From Tangfeifania sp. (lineage in GTDB: Bacteria; Bacteroidota; Bacteroidia; Bacteroidales; Prolixibacteraceae), in the NCBI GenBank assembly GCA_018400515.1, contig JAGYMR010000015.1, positions 1 through 22,627 on the forward strand: a stretch of 22,627 nt of DNA, given 5' to 3'. Each line of letters starts with the position of its first letter. Within the stretch, counting starts at the first letter, position 1. The translations under genes and the position numbers were made by a program. Below are positions 1 to 8,667 of the stretch, one piece after another. Below the pieces are notes generated by a model that worked only from the letters and a program-made list of their open reading frames with translations, did no database searches and was not told the origin of the DNA.

Positions 1-256
1 TCATCAGGCTTGCCCTGGTCGGAGCACAAACCGGAGAAACGTAAAACTGGTTGCAGCGGATGCTTTCCCGGGCAAAACGGTCGATTGCCGGGGTTTTGAT
101 GTGCGGGTTCCCGGTGATGCCCAAATCACCGTACCCCTGATCGTCGGTGATGATCACCAGTACATTGGGATGATCATTATCGCCGGGCGAACTGCAGGCA
201 GCTCCCGCCAGAGCCAAAGCCGCCAGGGTCACGATTGGTCTTTTGATCTGTTTCAT
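1..256 (-). CDS. S1-family sulfatase, 5' part only (cut by window edge)
   Basis: This encodes the first 85 residues of an exported arylsulfatase-type enzyme that would remove sulfate esters from glycans; the rest lies beyond the window. Seen in the sequence: a basic N-terminus and hydrophobic stretch followed by Cys21 (GAACSS), which could be a loose lipoprotein site. Next come the metal-binding aspartates in IITDDQGYGD (about residues 36-45), then the signature CAPTR near residues 77-81. In the S1 family (PF00884) the Cys of CxPxR is oxidised to formylglycine by a separate maturase. The start is the ATG at 256, which places the hydrophobic signal directly after it. It follows the neighbouring sulfatase gene by about 150 bp on the same strand and could be its last partner in the operon. 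Substrate and subfamily cannot be judged from this fragment. Confidence 0.9.
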   Translation of the reverse strand, partial: MKQIKRPIVTLAALALAGAACSSPGDNDHPNVLVIITDDQGYGDLGITGNPHIKTPAIDRFARESIRCNQFYVSPVCAPTRASLM

Positions 257-404
257 TTGTTCGGATTGACCATTAACTGAAGGGGCAAAACGTATTTCCT
301 GAAAAATTTCTGGTTGCTGTTCCGGAAATTCTTTCCATTCCGTCAAAGCGGGATAAAAATCAATAGTGTGGCATGCTTATGCTGCCGGATCGGAATGCCT
401 GATA

Positions 405-1991
405 TTAATTTCCTCCCCGGAAATCCAGATATGCTTTCAGGTATTTTTCATTCAGTGCATCGCTGTCGCCATAATAGGCGCGCAGTTCTTCCAGTTTTTT
501 ATGGAGACGTTCCTGCACATCGGCATAGTCCGGATTTCCGTAGATGTTATTCATTTCCATCGGGTCAGTTTTCAGGTCATACATCTCCCACTCGTCGATG
601 TCGTAGTAGAAATGCATGAGTTTGTACCGTTTGGTGGCTACTCCATAATGGCGTTTCACCATGTGTACGGAAGGATATTCGTAATAGGTGTAGTAAACCG
701 CATCGCGCCACTCACCGGTTTTTCCGCCCACCAGGTTCCTGAATGATTCGCCCTGCATTTCTTCAGGGATTTCAATGCCGGCATAATCGAGGAAGGTGGG
801 AGCAAAGTCGAGGTTTTGCACCAGTTCGTCGATTTTTGTTCCGGGGTCAATCTCTTTGGGGTAGCGGATCAGCAGGGGGGTGCGGAAGGATTCTTTGTAC
901 ATGAAGCGCTTATCGAACCAGCCATGTTCCCCGAGGTAAAACCCCTGGTCGGAGGTATAAACGACAATGGTGTTTTCTGCCAGTCCGGCTTCTTCCAGAT
1001 AATCGAGTACCTCTCCTACACCATCATCCACTGATTTGATCGTGCGCAGATAATCCTTAATGTAGCGGTTGTATTTCCAAAGGGCGATCTCTTTTTCAGA
1101 AAGATTTCCATATTTTTCTTTAAAGTCCTCATTTTTTGGGGTGTAGGCTGCCAGCCAGTCGGCCCGTTGTTTTTCGTTAAAGCGGTTCAGCTCACGGTGA
1201 AAACCGGTACTGTCGCCATCAGGGTTCACGATCATTTTAAAATCATGTCCCCAGCGGGCATGGCCGGCGATCTCCATCTCCTGTTCTTTGGCAGCGGTTC
1301 CCCTGCCTTCGTAATCATCGAAGTAGTTGGCCGGAGGGTCGAAGGTTTTATCATCATAAAGTTTTAAATATTCAGGGCCTGGTTTCCAGTTCCGGTGCGG
1401 AGCTTTTTGATGGTAAAGGACACAGAAAGGCTTGTCAGGATCGCGTTTGTTTTTCAGCCAGTCAAGCGTGGTTTCTGTAATAATGTCGGTACAATAGCCC
1501 TCCTTCCGCACGCGCTTGCCATCGATCAGGAAGTCGGGATTGTAGTAATGTCCCTGTCCGGGCAGAACCATGGAGAAATCAAATCCCTGCGGGGTGCCGT
1601 CGAGGTGGATCTTTCCGATCATGGCGGTTTGATAGCCGCTGGCCTGCAAAAGTTTGGGGAAGTTGTCCTGGTCCCAGTTAAACGGCTGCACATTATCCAC
1701 CTTTCCGTTGATAAAACTGTGCTTCCCCGTGAGCAGAACGGCGCGGCTGGGCGCACAGATGGAGTTGGTAACATTGGCCCGGGTAAAAATGGCGCCTTCT
1801 TCGGCCAGCCGGTCGATGTTGGGTGTTTCATTGAGCCCGTGGCCATAGGCGCTAATGGCCTGATAGGCATGATCATCACTCATGATATAGAGAATATTGG
1901 GGCGCCGGGCTTCTTCTTTTTGGGGGGTGCAATGGATCATTCCCATGCCTGCGGTGAAGAGAGCGATTGATTTAACAAGGTTTTTATTCAT
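405..1991 (-). CDS. S1-family sulfatase (complete, 528 aa)
   Basis: An exported sulfatase that hydrolyses sulfate esters on sugars. From the ATG at 1991, a hydrophobic N-terminal signal ends at Cys21 (GMIHCTPQ), an atypical lipoprotein site. Metal-binding aspartates lie in IMSDDHAY (about 37-44), and the formylglycine signature is CAPSR with Cys79. Active-site-type GKIHLDG follows near 126-132, and a second metal-binding region YTSDQGFYLGEHG lies in the C-terminal half. The C-terminus (EMYDLKTDPMEMNNIY) is typical of the DUF4976-type end of S1 enzymes. Length fits the family. The frame opens 11 codons further upstream at 2024, but starting at 1991 puts the signal peptide at the N-terminus. 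It lies 78 bp after the uroporphyrinogen-decarboxylase-family gene and probably shares its transcript. It resembles GlcNAc-6-sulfatase-like (S1_11-type) enzymes from memory only, so the sulfated sugar is not assigned. Activity requires a formylglycine maturase, which is not in this window. Confidence 0.93.
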   Translation of the reverse strand: MNKNLVKSIALFTAGMGMIHCTPQKEEARRPNILYIMSDDHAYQAISAYGHGLNETPNIDRLAEEGAIFTRANVTNSICAPSRAVLLTGKHSFINGKVDNVQPFNWDQDNFPKLLQASGYQTAMIGKIHLDGTPQGFDFSMVLPGQGHYYNPDFLIDGKRVRKEGYCTDIITETTLDWLKNKRDPDKPFCVLYHQKAPHRNWKPGPEYLKLYDDKTFDPPANYFDDYEGRGTAAKEQEMEIAGHARWGHDFKMIVNPDGDSTGFHRELNRFNEKQRADWLAAYTPKNEDFKEKYGNLSEKEIALWKYNRYIKDYLRTIKSVDDGVGEVLDYLEEAGLAENTIVVYTSDQGFYLGEHGWFDKRFMYKESFRTPLLIRYPKEIDPGTKIDELVQNLDFAPTFLDYAGIEIPEEMQGESFRNLVGGKTGEWRDAVYYTYYEYPSVHMVKRHYGVATKRYKLMHFYYDIDEWEMYDLKTDPMEMNNIYGNPDYADVQERLHKKLEELRAYYGDSDALNEKYLKAYLDFRGGN

Positions 1992-2069
1992 GGTTTCAGT
2001 TTTTGGAAAAAGTTGATGGTACAATTTTACGAAAAAGTGAAGAAAAATGACAGAAAAATTTTTCTTAGT

Positions 2070-3086
2070 TCACCATTTAAATTCAGTGAATGCTTCGTAC
2101 ATGGCTCTGATATTCTCCAGCGGAACATCTTCACTGATCTCGCCGCAGGCAATGATCCCCCCGTTGGGTGTTCCAAGCAGATGAAAAAGATCAAAAACGT
2201 ATTCCTTAACTTCTCCGGGCGTCACAAAAGGCAATACATTCTGCCGGTCGATATCGGTACGAAAAGCGATGTGCCCCGCAAACGCCCCCAGTGCTTTCCG
2301 GTCCATCAGGGAGGACTGGCAATTCAGGACATCCACACCGATCTCAATAAGATCGGGGATAATTTCCAGGATATGGCCGTCGCTGTGGTACCAGACATCC
2401 AATCCCTTGTTTTTTACTTTCGCAAACATTTGGCGGTAAACCGGCTTGAAAAAGGACCGCCATAAGGCGGGGGGTATTAAGAGGTTGGTCTGGCTGCCCC
2501 AGTCATCAGCAAAATGGATGCCCTGGTAGTCAAGGGAAAGCCAGTTGTCCAGCCATGCAAGGTTAAATCTCAGCAGGTCATCGCGCAGGCGGTGAACTTC
2601 CGGTTTTTCCATCATAAGGGCTACGAGCAGGTTCTCAAAACCGACGAGTTGTTGCATCTGTTCAAAAAAGACAATCCAGCCGCCCCTTGCATAGTAGTCA
2701 TTGCTTTTTCCGGTCATGTGGCCGCTGTAGAGTTTGTAGCGGGGCACGCCTGCAGAAAAAACTTCAGGCCACTGATAATCACCGTAGTTGGAAAAGTCCG
2801 CTTTGATCGGATGGTCGACCGGGATTCCGCAGCGTCCCTCTTCGGTGACCTCCCATAACGTACCCCAGTCATCCCTGTTTTTTCCCAGTTTATAAAGCGG
2901 GGGCAATTTCTCCCGCGGCAGATCGGGCAACAGGTGCCATCCAAAATCTTCGTGGAAAGTGTTGATGATTTTTTTCAGCGCATCTCCATAATAATACTGT
3001 GCCGAGGGCAGGATCGCATGGGATATGGGCGGACGGTCTGGTTTTTCGAACCGGATGGCCCTGACAACTCGTTCTCTGCTGTTCAT
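2070..3086 (-). CDS. Uroporphyrinogen decarboxylase/MtaA-type family protein (338 aa)
   Basis: A cytosolic TIM-barrel-type protein of PF01208, the family that holds heme-pathway HemE and corrinoid methyltransferases such as MtaA and CmuA. Seen: an N-terminal MNSRERVVRAIRFEKPDRPP typical of the methyltransferase-like branch, GIHFADDWGSQTNLLIPP in the middle, VWYHSDGHILEIIP near 250, and GGIIACGEISEDVP near the C-terminus. The RQAGRY-type N-terminal signature of HemE is absent, so a heme role is unlikely. MtaA-type enzymes bind zinc through a His-x-Cys and a later Cys; here the first site reads H-S-D and a later Cys is present, so metal binding is plausible but altered. There is no signal peptide. 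The start at 3086 lies 16 bp after the GH92 stop, implying co-transcription; an in-frame upstream ATG at 3194 would overlap GH92 and add a low-complexity stretch. Function in this glycan locus is unknown; methyl-sugar processing is an inference. Confidence 0.88.
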   Translation of the reverse strand: MNSRERVVRAIRFEKPDRPPISHAILPSAQYYYGDALKKIINTFHEDFGWHLLPDLPREKLPPLYKLGKNRDDWGTLWEVTEEGRCGIPVDHPIKADFSNYGDYQWPEVFSAGVPRYKLYSGHMTGKSNDYYARGGWIVFFEQMQQLVGFENLLVALMMEKPEVHRLRDDLLRFNLAWLDNWLSLDYQGIHFADDWGSQTNLLIPPALWRSFFKPVYRQMFAKVKNKGLDVWYHSDGHILEIIPDLIEIGVDVLNCQSSLMDRKALGAFAGHIAFRTDIDRQNVLPFVTPGEVKEYVFDLFHLLGTPNGGIIACGEISEDVPLENIRAMYEAFTEFKW

Positions 3087-3102
3087 TCTTTTTTTTGTCT
3101 TT

Positions 3103-5490
3103 TTAGTTTTCGCTTCCCCAGTTTTTATTCGGCTCCGGCCCCAGATCAATTTCAAGCCGGCCTCCCCGGAGGAAGGTTGAGACAGGAAACTCAAAGCTGT
3201 TCCATTCTTTACCGTTTAGCCGGGCATTCTGGATGTAGCTGTCGTTCTCCTGTTTCCGGTTGGCAATGATTTCGAATCGGACCATTTTATCAGGATCCCT
3301 GATGGAGGGGAATTCCAAAACGGTTTTATCGAAAAGAGGGGTGGTGATCTCGAGGGTGGGGGATGTTCCGGCACAGCCCTGAACATCAAATAATCCGATG
3401 GCCATCAAAACGCCCAGGGCTCCCAGTTGTCCCTGATCCTCGTCGCCGTTGTATCCACTGTAAGGATCAGTTCCGCCATAGGTAATCTGTTTCACCTGGC
3501 GGACCCAATATTGGGTTTTCCATGGGGCACCGGCATGACTGAAGAGATGGGCCATGGCACAGGAGGGTTGATTTTCGTAATCCACCCAGCCGGAACCGTG
3601 CTCTCCGTGAGGGGTAATGAACCGGTGGGGCCTTGCTTTAATAAAGTTGGAATCCAGTTTTTGAATAAAGGCTTGTTCTCCGCCCATTGCCCGGATCAAC
3701 CCCTGAATGTTTTGGGGAACATAGAAGGAGTAGGTGGCTGCATTTCCCTCGATAAATCCGGGGGCATTGAACTGCCCTTTTAAAACTACCGGAGAAAAAT
3801 CGTCCATCCATTCTCCCGACTGATGGCGCGGACGGGCCCATCCTACTGCAGGATCAAACACATTCCGCCACTGTTCCGACCGTTGGAGGAACAATTCGGC
3901 GTCCTGCGTTTTTCCCAGCTGCCGGGCCATGGAAGCAATGCACCAGTCCTGAAAGGCGTATTCCAGGGTCATGGCCGTTCCTTCCCTGTGGAACCCGGCA
4001 CCTCTTTGGGAAATTTCAAGCGGGACGTACCCCAGCGATATATACCAGTCAATTCCTCCTCCTGCCGGACCGGGACCGGCTTCATATCCTGCCCGGTCGC
4101 GGATCCCCCCGGGGAAGGCATTTTTCCGGGCTGCGGCATAGGCCAGGGAGGTGTCGAATGTTGCCCGGTTGGTGGACATCAAAGCTGCCAGCAGGGGGGT
4201 GATGTGGTCTCCCACCATGACATAGGAATAATTGCTTCCCCAGGAACATCTGGACATGGTTCCGGCATTCCTGTAATAATCAAGGCAGGTTTCAGCCATC
4301 CAGTTTCCATATTCCGGGTAGATCAGCGACCACAAAATATTCAGGTTCCACTGGGAACCCCATAAACCATCGCCATCCAGAAACTGCCTGAGCGGTTGGC
4401 CTTTTTCGTCCACCGGGACTTTTCGAACGACAGGCTCCGGTCCGGTCCGGTCAATATAGGAACCATCCACGTCATTCGAAATGCGTTTGGAAGCCGTATG
4501 CATCAAATCGGTATAAAGTTTTACCCGCTGGTCGCGGGTGCCCCCTTCCACAACGATCCTGCCGAGGTAGTCATTCCATGCTGCCGTGGCGTCGCTCACC
4601 ACCCGGTCAAAATCCCAGTGGGGGAGCTCCGTGTTTAAATTCAGCCGGGCATTTTCTGCACTGACGTAAGAGATGCCGACTTTCAAAAGGATCTGTTTTC
4701 CCTTTTTCAAAGGATCGAAGGAGACAAAAACGCCGCTGCCTTCCCCGCTGACGATATTTTCGGGTGGATGAACAAGCCGGCGCGAATCACCGGCAGCTGT
4801 TTTTTCCCACCCTCCGAAATCACTGAAAGGCTGGCTGAAAACAGCCACAAAATGAGCCGTAAACGGTTTTTTTCGCCGGTGGGTTGGAGCCATTACGGCG
4901 TATCCTTCAATTTCGTTCTCCCCGGTTTTCCGGGCATAGGCAAAGGACATTTTCGTCGGACCAACAGCCGCTCCAAGATCGAATAAAACATGGGCCTCTG
5001 CTGCTTCAGGAAAGGTATACCGGTGCATTCCCACCCGGCAGGTGGCTGTCAGCTCAGCCGTTATCCCGAAATCTTCGAGAAAAACTTTGTGATAACCCGG
5101 TTTCACGGTCTCTTTTTCATGGCTGAAGCGCGATTTGTTCTCTGCAAATCCCTTGTGGCCCTGGCACGGGCCGGTGACTGGCATGACAGGAATTCCAGCT
5201 GTTTGCGCATTATGGATATGGGAAAAATTGAGAATAAAGGGATCGTCGTAACGGTACCCTGCATTCCAGAGATTTCCGTGTTTGGTATCGGGAGATAAAG
5301 CAACCATTCCAAACGGCCGGGTGGCGGATGCAAAATAATCAAACCGCGACTGGTGGGTATCAATGAGTGGATCGGCAAGGTCTGCCGGAGCAAGGCGTTG
5401 TTTGTTTCCGGCCGGTTCATTCACCTGGCATCCGGCAAGAAAAACAAGCATGATCAGGATGGTTCGTTTCATTATACGTAGGTTTTTCAT
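3103..5490 (-). CDS. GH92 family exo-alpha-mannosidase, lipoprotein (795 aa)
   Basis: A predicted calcium-dependent, inverting exo-acting alpha-mannosidase, anchored as a lipoprotein: the signal ends in the canonical lipobox LAGC at residue 21. The N-terminal beta-sandwich domain shows the family's DPLIDT, RPFGMVALSPDT and NFSHIHNAQTAG stretches. In the catalytic (alpha/alpha)6 domain, the general-acid region IEGNAATYSFYVP has Glu581, and the base region GDEDQGQLGA has Asp683 and Asp685. These spacings are close to those in characterised GH92 enzymes. The stretch usually read as GNEPSHH is ENQPSCAM here (Gln641), so the sugar-binding subsite diverges and the exact mannosidic linkage or substrate may be unusual. 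A second start six codons in (5472) also gives a complete lipoprotein signal. The gene follows GH38 by 56 bp and precedes the PF01208 gene by 16 bp, which indicates one operon. Confidence 0.93.
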   Translation of the reverse strand: MKNLRIMKRTILIMLVFLAGCQVNEPAGNKQRLAPADLADPLIDTHQSRFDYFASATRPFGMVALSPDTKHGNLWNAGYRYDDPFILNFSHIHNAQTAGIPVMPVTGPCQGHKGFAENKSRFSHEKETVKPGYHKVFLEDFGITAELTATCRVGMHRYTFPEAAEAHVLFDLGAAVGPTKMSFAYARKTGENEIEGYAVMAPTHRRKKPFTAHFVAVFSQPFSDFGGWEKTAAGDSRRLVHPPENIVSGEGSGVFVSFDPLKKGKQILLKVGISYVSAENARLNLNTELPHWDFDRVVSDATAAWNDYLGRIVVEGGTRDQRVKLYTDLMHTASKRISNDVDGSYIDRTGPEPVVRKVPVDEKGQPLRQFLDGDGLWGSQWNLNILWSLIYPEYGNWMAETCLDYYRNAGTMSRCSWGSNYSYVMVGDHITPLLAALMSTNRATFDTSLAYAAARKNAFPGGIRDRAGYEAGPGPAGGGIDWYISLGYVPLEISQRGAGFHREGTAMTLEYAFQDWCIASMARQLGKTQDAELFLQRSEQWRNVFDPAVGWARPRHQSGEWMDDFSPVVLKGQFNAPGFIEGNAATYSFYVPQNIQGLIRAMGGEQAFIQKLDSNFIKARPHRFITPHGEHGSGWVDYENQPSCAMAHLFSHAGAPWKTQYWVRQVKQITYGGTDPYSGYNGDEDQGQLGALGVLMAIGLFDVQGCAGTSPTLEITTPLFDKTVLEFPSIRDPDKMVRFEIIANRKQENDSYIQNARLNGKEWNSFEFPVSTFLRGGRLEIDLGPEPNKNWGSEN

Positions 5491-5546
5491 GGTTGCTATA
5501 TGGTATATACGCTCTCCCGGCTCGAACCCCGGAAGTTCTTTATCCT

Positions 5547-8453
5547 TTAAAACAAGCTCAGTTCGATGAATTTTACCTCATAGGGTTCAAATGCGATGTT
5601 TTGATCCAGTTGTTCCATTGTTTCCCCCAAAATATTTACCTGCTTAACACTTTTTATCCGTTTGTCCGGGATTTCGGAGGATAGTTGGATTTCTGCCGGT
5701 AATCCGTCAACTTCCCTGAAATGAAGGATGACATTTCCGTTCCCCTTAAATGCGGGGCGGCTGTTAACAAGCACCGCATTGGGGGCTCCGCTGATATTAA
5801 GTGTTTTTAGCGTTGCTGTGGCAAGTTTACTTTTTCCGGCCGGAAACGTTCTCGTAGAAAGGGGATTCCGGACACCCCAGGCCAGTTTGGTGGCTGCCGT
5901 GTTGGTGGTATCAGGCGTGGTGGTGATGCTATACGTCCATTCAAAGGCACCTGTCTGGAAGGCACGGAAATTGGTAAACCAGTAATTGTTCATGACCCAG
6001 GAATAGAGCCAGGGCTTTCCCGGTTCAGGGTAGCGTTCGAATTTCCCGATATTGAAGTCGCTGAAATGCCAAAGGGGAACTTCATTGCTGACCATGACGA
6101 TCTGGCCTTTTTTGCCCCGCACCGAAACAAAGTTTTGAGCCACGTTCCAGTCGGAAGCCGAACCCGGAAGTTGCGCTCCCTGTGTTAATGTTCCTCCGAT
6201 GGTTTCAAAGACAATCCGCGAATCCGGTAACCGGAAAGGGAAGGCCACATAGAGGGCTTCGGGATCGGTGACAATTTCTTTACGGGCCTTGTACGCAAAC
6301 TCCACTTTTTTAGAGTGGTTAAACAACCTGATCTCCCACTGAATCCCTTTGGGATCTTCTTCCGTTCCTTCCGAAAATCCTTCCAGGTGGGCAAAGACCC
6401 GGATACTTTTCCAAACGTCTCCCTTAATTCCTTTTTCTACTCTTACTCCTTTCACCGTTGTATGGGAAGGCTCCATCCGGCCTCGTTCGGGAAGGGTTTC
6501 CCTGACGGGTTGACCAATGAAGTAAGGATTTTCAGGGTCATACAGGTTCTCCTTCAGCCCTTTGTCATAAAATTCCTTAATGCCTCCCGTTTTTTTATCT
6601 ACTGCAATTCTGAAATATTGGTTTTCAAGGACCTCTCTGTTGTTATTGGGTGCCAGCTGTTCACTGTTTTTCTGTTTATCGCTTACCTGAATTTTCAGGG
6701 CTTTTACACCCAGCGCAGGGACATTCCCTGCCTCCAGAAGCCAATAGGCGCCTTCCCTTCTTCCGCGGGCAAATTGCACCGGGACTTCTTCTCCGGAAGA
6801 GAGGTCAATGATGGAGAACGCTTTATCCGGTGGAAGAATTTCATAATCGATGAATAATTCAACGGTTGCCGGCCGGTCCCATCCCATCGAATTGATGACA
6901 TAGATTACCGGATACGGTGCTTTTCTCAGGAATTGCTGAAGCCTCCCGAGGGCATCTTCGTGTAAAAGGGTGACTTTTTTGAGGGCTTCCCAGGCATAGG
7001 CCCCTTTCTGAAGCCACTGCCGCATGGAGTTAACAGAAAAGGGATCGGAGATGCTTTCGGCAGCCCCGTAAGTGTGTTCATCGTAAAACAGGGCATTTTC
7101 ACTGATATGAGCGATTTTTTCTTCGCAATCTTCACTGAGCGTACCCCCCAGCATATTGACCATGGCAAAAATCCCTTCATCCACCTGTTTCAGGTTTTGT
7201 GTTTTGCGAACTTCTGCCGTTTCCCGGGCAGATGATCCGAATCCATCGGACCACCAATCCAGCCAGGCATTTTTGTAGACCGGCAATTCACTTCCGTGGT
7301 TTTTCTCCACGTATTTGAAAAAATCACCTGCCACGGCCATTTTCAGTTTCGGGTATTCATATTTTTTATTCCATTCGCGGATAACATCGCAGGCACCGGT
7401 TGAAGGAGGGGCATTATCGGTCCGGTAACCGGAAAACTGAACAGCCACCTTTTTAAAGGGATATTCCTTTTCCTTTAATCCTGCCAGGTAATCCAGCAAT
7501 TCCACTTCACTGAAATTTTCAGGAGTGTTAATCTGAAACCGGTTCCCTGTCATATAATGATCATTCCGGGTGGCCAGCAACCGTTCTCCTGACGGAGATT
7601 CCCACCAAAAGGAGGTGGGTTTGTCAAACGGACGGATCGAACGGGTTTCGTTGATTCCCATATTCAGGTATTTTACCCCGGTCGATTTAAAATAGTCGGG
7701 CATGCACCAGGCGATTCCGTTCACATCGTTTTGCATGGCCGTATGGACGGGGATCTCATATTTTTTAAATGCTTTCAGGGGGTTCAGAAAGTCAACCATG
7801 GTGTTTTCATCGGCAATTTCAGCCATATTGAAAAGCATGGCGGTGACTTCTATCCGTCCCTCATCAATCCGCTTCAGAAAACGTTCCACCTGGGAAGCGG
7901 GCCGGTTCCGGAGAAATTCAAAGGTCACCCATGCCGATTCACAGGTCCATCTGAACCGGGATGCTTCGGGATAATGGTCGGTTTGATCACAAAAATCAAG
8001 CGCATAGTCAATGTAACGGATCTGTTCAGCCAGAATCTCCGATTGGGGCCGTGTGTACCCGATGTCGGTATGGGAATGCTGGACAAAGAAGATTTCCCAT
8101 TTTTCCGGGGGGATCATTTCAACGGAATGGTCGGCAGGGGCCTGGTTATTGATTTGCGTTGTTAAGGAGATTTTTCGGGGGTGGTCTACGGCCGGAAGTG
8201 TCAGAAGAAACTTGTTGTTTCCTTTTTTGAGGGAGCTTTCCAGGATCATTTCCCCGTCATGAAGGAAACGGATTTGACCGGGACGGATGGCTTCACAGTT
8301 TGCAATTAACTGTTGCCATGTTTGTCCTTTCTCAGTAAAGAGTACGGGCGCATTACGGAATTGAATGGCTTCCGGCGGGTTTTGGCTGTTCAGGAAGAAA
8401 GGAGGGAAGATTAGGAGGAGAAAAATGATTGCCCAACGGTTTATGGTATCCAT
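5547..8453 (-). CDS. GH38 family alpha-mannosidase, exported (968 aa)
   Basis: A predicted zinc-dependent retaining alpha-mannosidase acting in the periplasm or at the surface. The chosen ATG at 8453 places a strongly hydrophobic export signal (AIIFLLLIFPPFFLNSQ) at the N-terminus; the frame stays open another 53 codons upstream, but that part looks like leader DNA. A domain of about 110 residues precedes the catalytic barrel, which starts with VQHSHTDIGYT; His126 and Asp130 are candidate zinc ligands. The likely nucleophile is Asp243 in MQNDVNGIAW. After the barrel come the helical middle region and the long C-terminal beta-sandwich domains of the family, including EFAYKARKEIV and NYWFTNFRAFQTG. 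It is the first gene after the terminator that closes the susCD unit and likely leads the operon GH38-GH92-PF01208-sulfatase-sulfatase. The linkage cleaved cannot be read from sequence. Confidence 0.92.
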   Translation of the reverse strand: MDTINRWAIIFLLLIFPPFFLNSQNPPEAIQFRNAPVLFTEKGQTWQQLIANCEAIRPGQIRFLHDGEMILESSLKKGNNKFLLTLPAVDHPRKISLTTQINNQAPADHSVEMIPPEKWEIFFVQHSHTDIGYTRPQSEILAEQIRYIDYALDFCDQTDHYPEASRFRWTCESAWVTFEFLRNRPASQVERFLKRIDEGRIEVTAMLFNMAEIADENTMVDFLNPLKAFKKYEIPVHTAMQNDVNGIAWCMPDYFKSTGVKYLNMGINETRSIRPFDKPTSFWWESPSGERLLATRNDHYMTGNRFQINTPENFSEVELLDYLAGLKEKEYPFKKVAVQFSGYRTDNAPPSTGACDVIREWNKKYEYPKLKMAVAGDFFKYVEKNHGSELPVYKNAWLDWWSDGFGSSARETAEVRKTQNLKQVDEGIFAMVNMLGGTLSEDCEEKIAHISENALFYDEHTYGAAESISDPFSVNSMRQWLQKGAYAWEALKKVTLLHEDALGRLQQFLRKAPYPVIYVINSMGWDRPATVELFIDYEILPPDKAFSIIDLSSGEEVPVQFARGRREGAYWLLEAGNVPALGVKALKIQVSDKQKNSEQLAPNNNREVLENQYFRIAVDKKTGGIKEFYDKGLKENLYDPENPYFIGQPVRETLPERGRMEPSHTTVKGVRVEKGIKGDVWKSIRVFAHLEGFSEGTEEDPKGIQWEIRLFNHSKKVEFAYKARKEIVTDPEALYVAFPFRLPDSRIVFETIGGTLTQGAQLPGSASDWNVAQNFVSVRGKKGQIVMVSNEVPLWHFSDFNIGKFERYPEPGKPWLYSWVMNNYWFTNFRAFQTGAFEWTYSITTTPDTTNTAATKLAWGVRNPLSTRTFPAGKSKLATATLKTLNISGAPNAVLVNSRPAFKGNGNVILHFREVDGLPAEIQLSSEIPDKRIKSVKQVNILGETMEQLDQNIAFEPYEVKFIELSLF

Positions 8454-8617
8454 GACATTAAATTTTTTAATAATGGAAAAGAAAAAATGCTGAAATTGTG
8501 TGGAATGGAAGTTTATAGCCAATTCCTCATTGGTGCAGGAAGAAGGGTTCCCCAGGGATGGACCGGAGAACGGCGTTTGGAATTCCACCCCGGTCCGGAA
8601 GCGATATCCCAAAAAGC
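8454..8617 (-). other. Leader region of the alpha-mannosidase operon
   Basis: This 164-bp gap separates the terminator after the susCD unit from the GH38 start, so it should hold the promoter of the mannosidase-sulfatase operon if that operon has its own. I find no TAnnTTTG core on the minus strand. A 7-bp inverted repeat (GGACCGG at 8560-8566, CCGGTCC at 8590-8596) with a 23-nt spacer could form a hairpin in the leader. The segment next to GH38 is AT-rich. Confidence 0.4.
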
Positions 8618-8653
8618 AAAAAAAGCACCGCCCGGAAGAGGCAGTGCTTTTTT
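8618..8653 (-). terminator. Rho-independent terminator after the susCD unit
   Basis: An A-run, GCAC-C-GCC stem, 7-nt loop (8633-8639), GGC-A-GTGC stem and T-run form a hairpin with a single mismatch (8629/8643). It begins 15 bp after the stop of the SusE/F-position gene in the direction of transcription. The flanking A and T runs make it usable from both strands. It separates the uptake genes from the GH38 operon. Confidence 0.85.
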
Positions 8654-8667
8654 AACAGCGCGGTAAT

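Noticed and set aside
286..294. TACGTTTTG upstream of the partial sulfatase as a promoter core
   Set aside because: It has one extra base compared with TAnnTTTG and no TTTG at a suitable upstream distance; too weak to annotate.
2070..3086. Assignment of the PF01208 protein as heme-pathway HemE
   Set aside because: The N-terminal HemE signature is missing and the gene sits inside a glycan-degradation operon; the methyltransferase-like branch fits better.
3568..3570. Gln641 of GH92 read as loss of the catalytic acid
   Set aside because: Spacing to the base aspartates shows that the acid is more likely Glu581 in EGNAATY, which is retained; Gln641 lies in a substrate-binding motif.
5516..5535. 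A tRNA T-arm-like stretch on the minus strand (GGTTCGAG between CCGG repeats) in the GH38-GH92 gap
   Set aside because: No acceptor, anticodon or D arm can be placed around it, and the upstream half would lie inside GH38 coding sequence.
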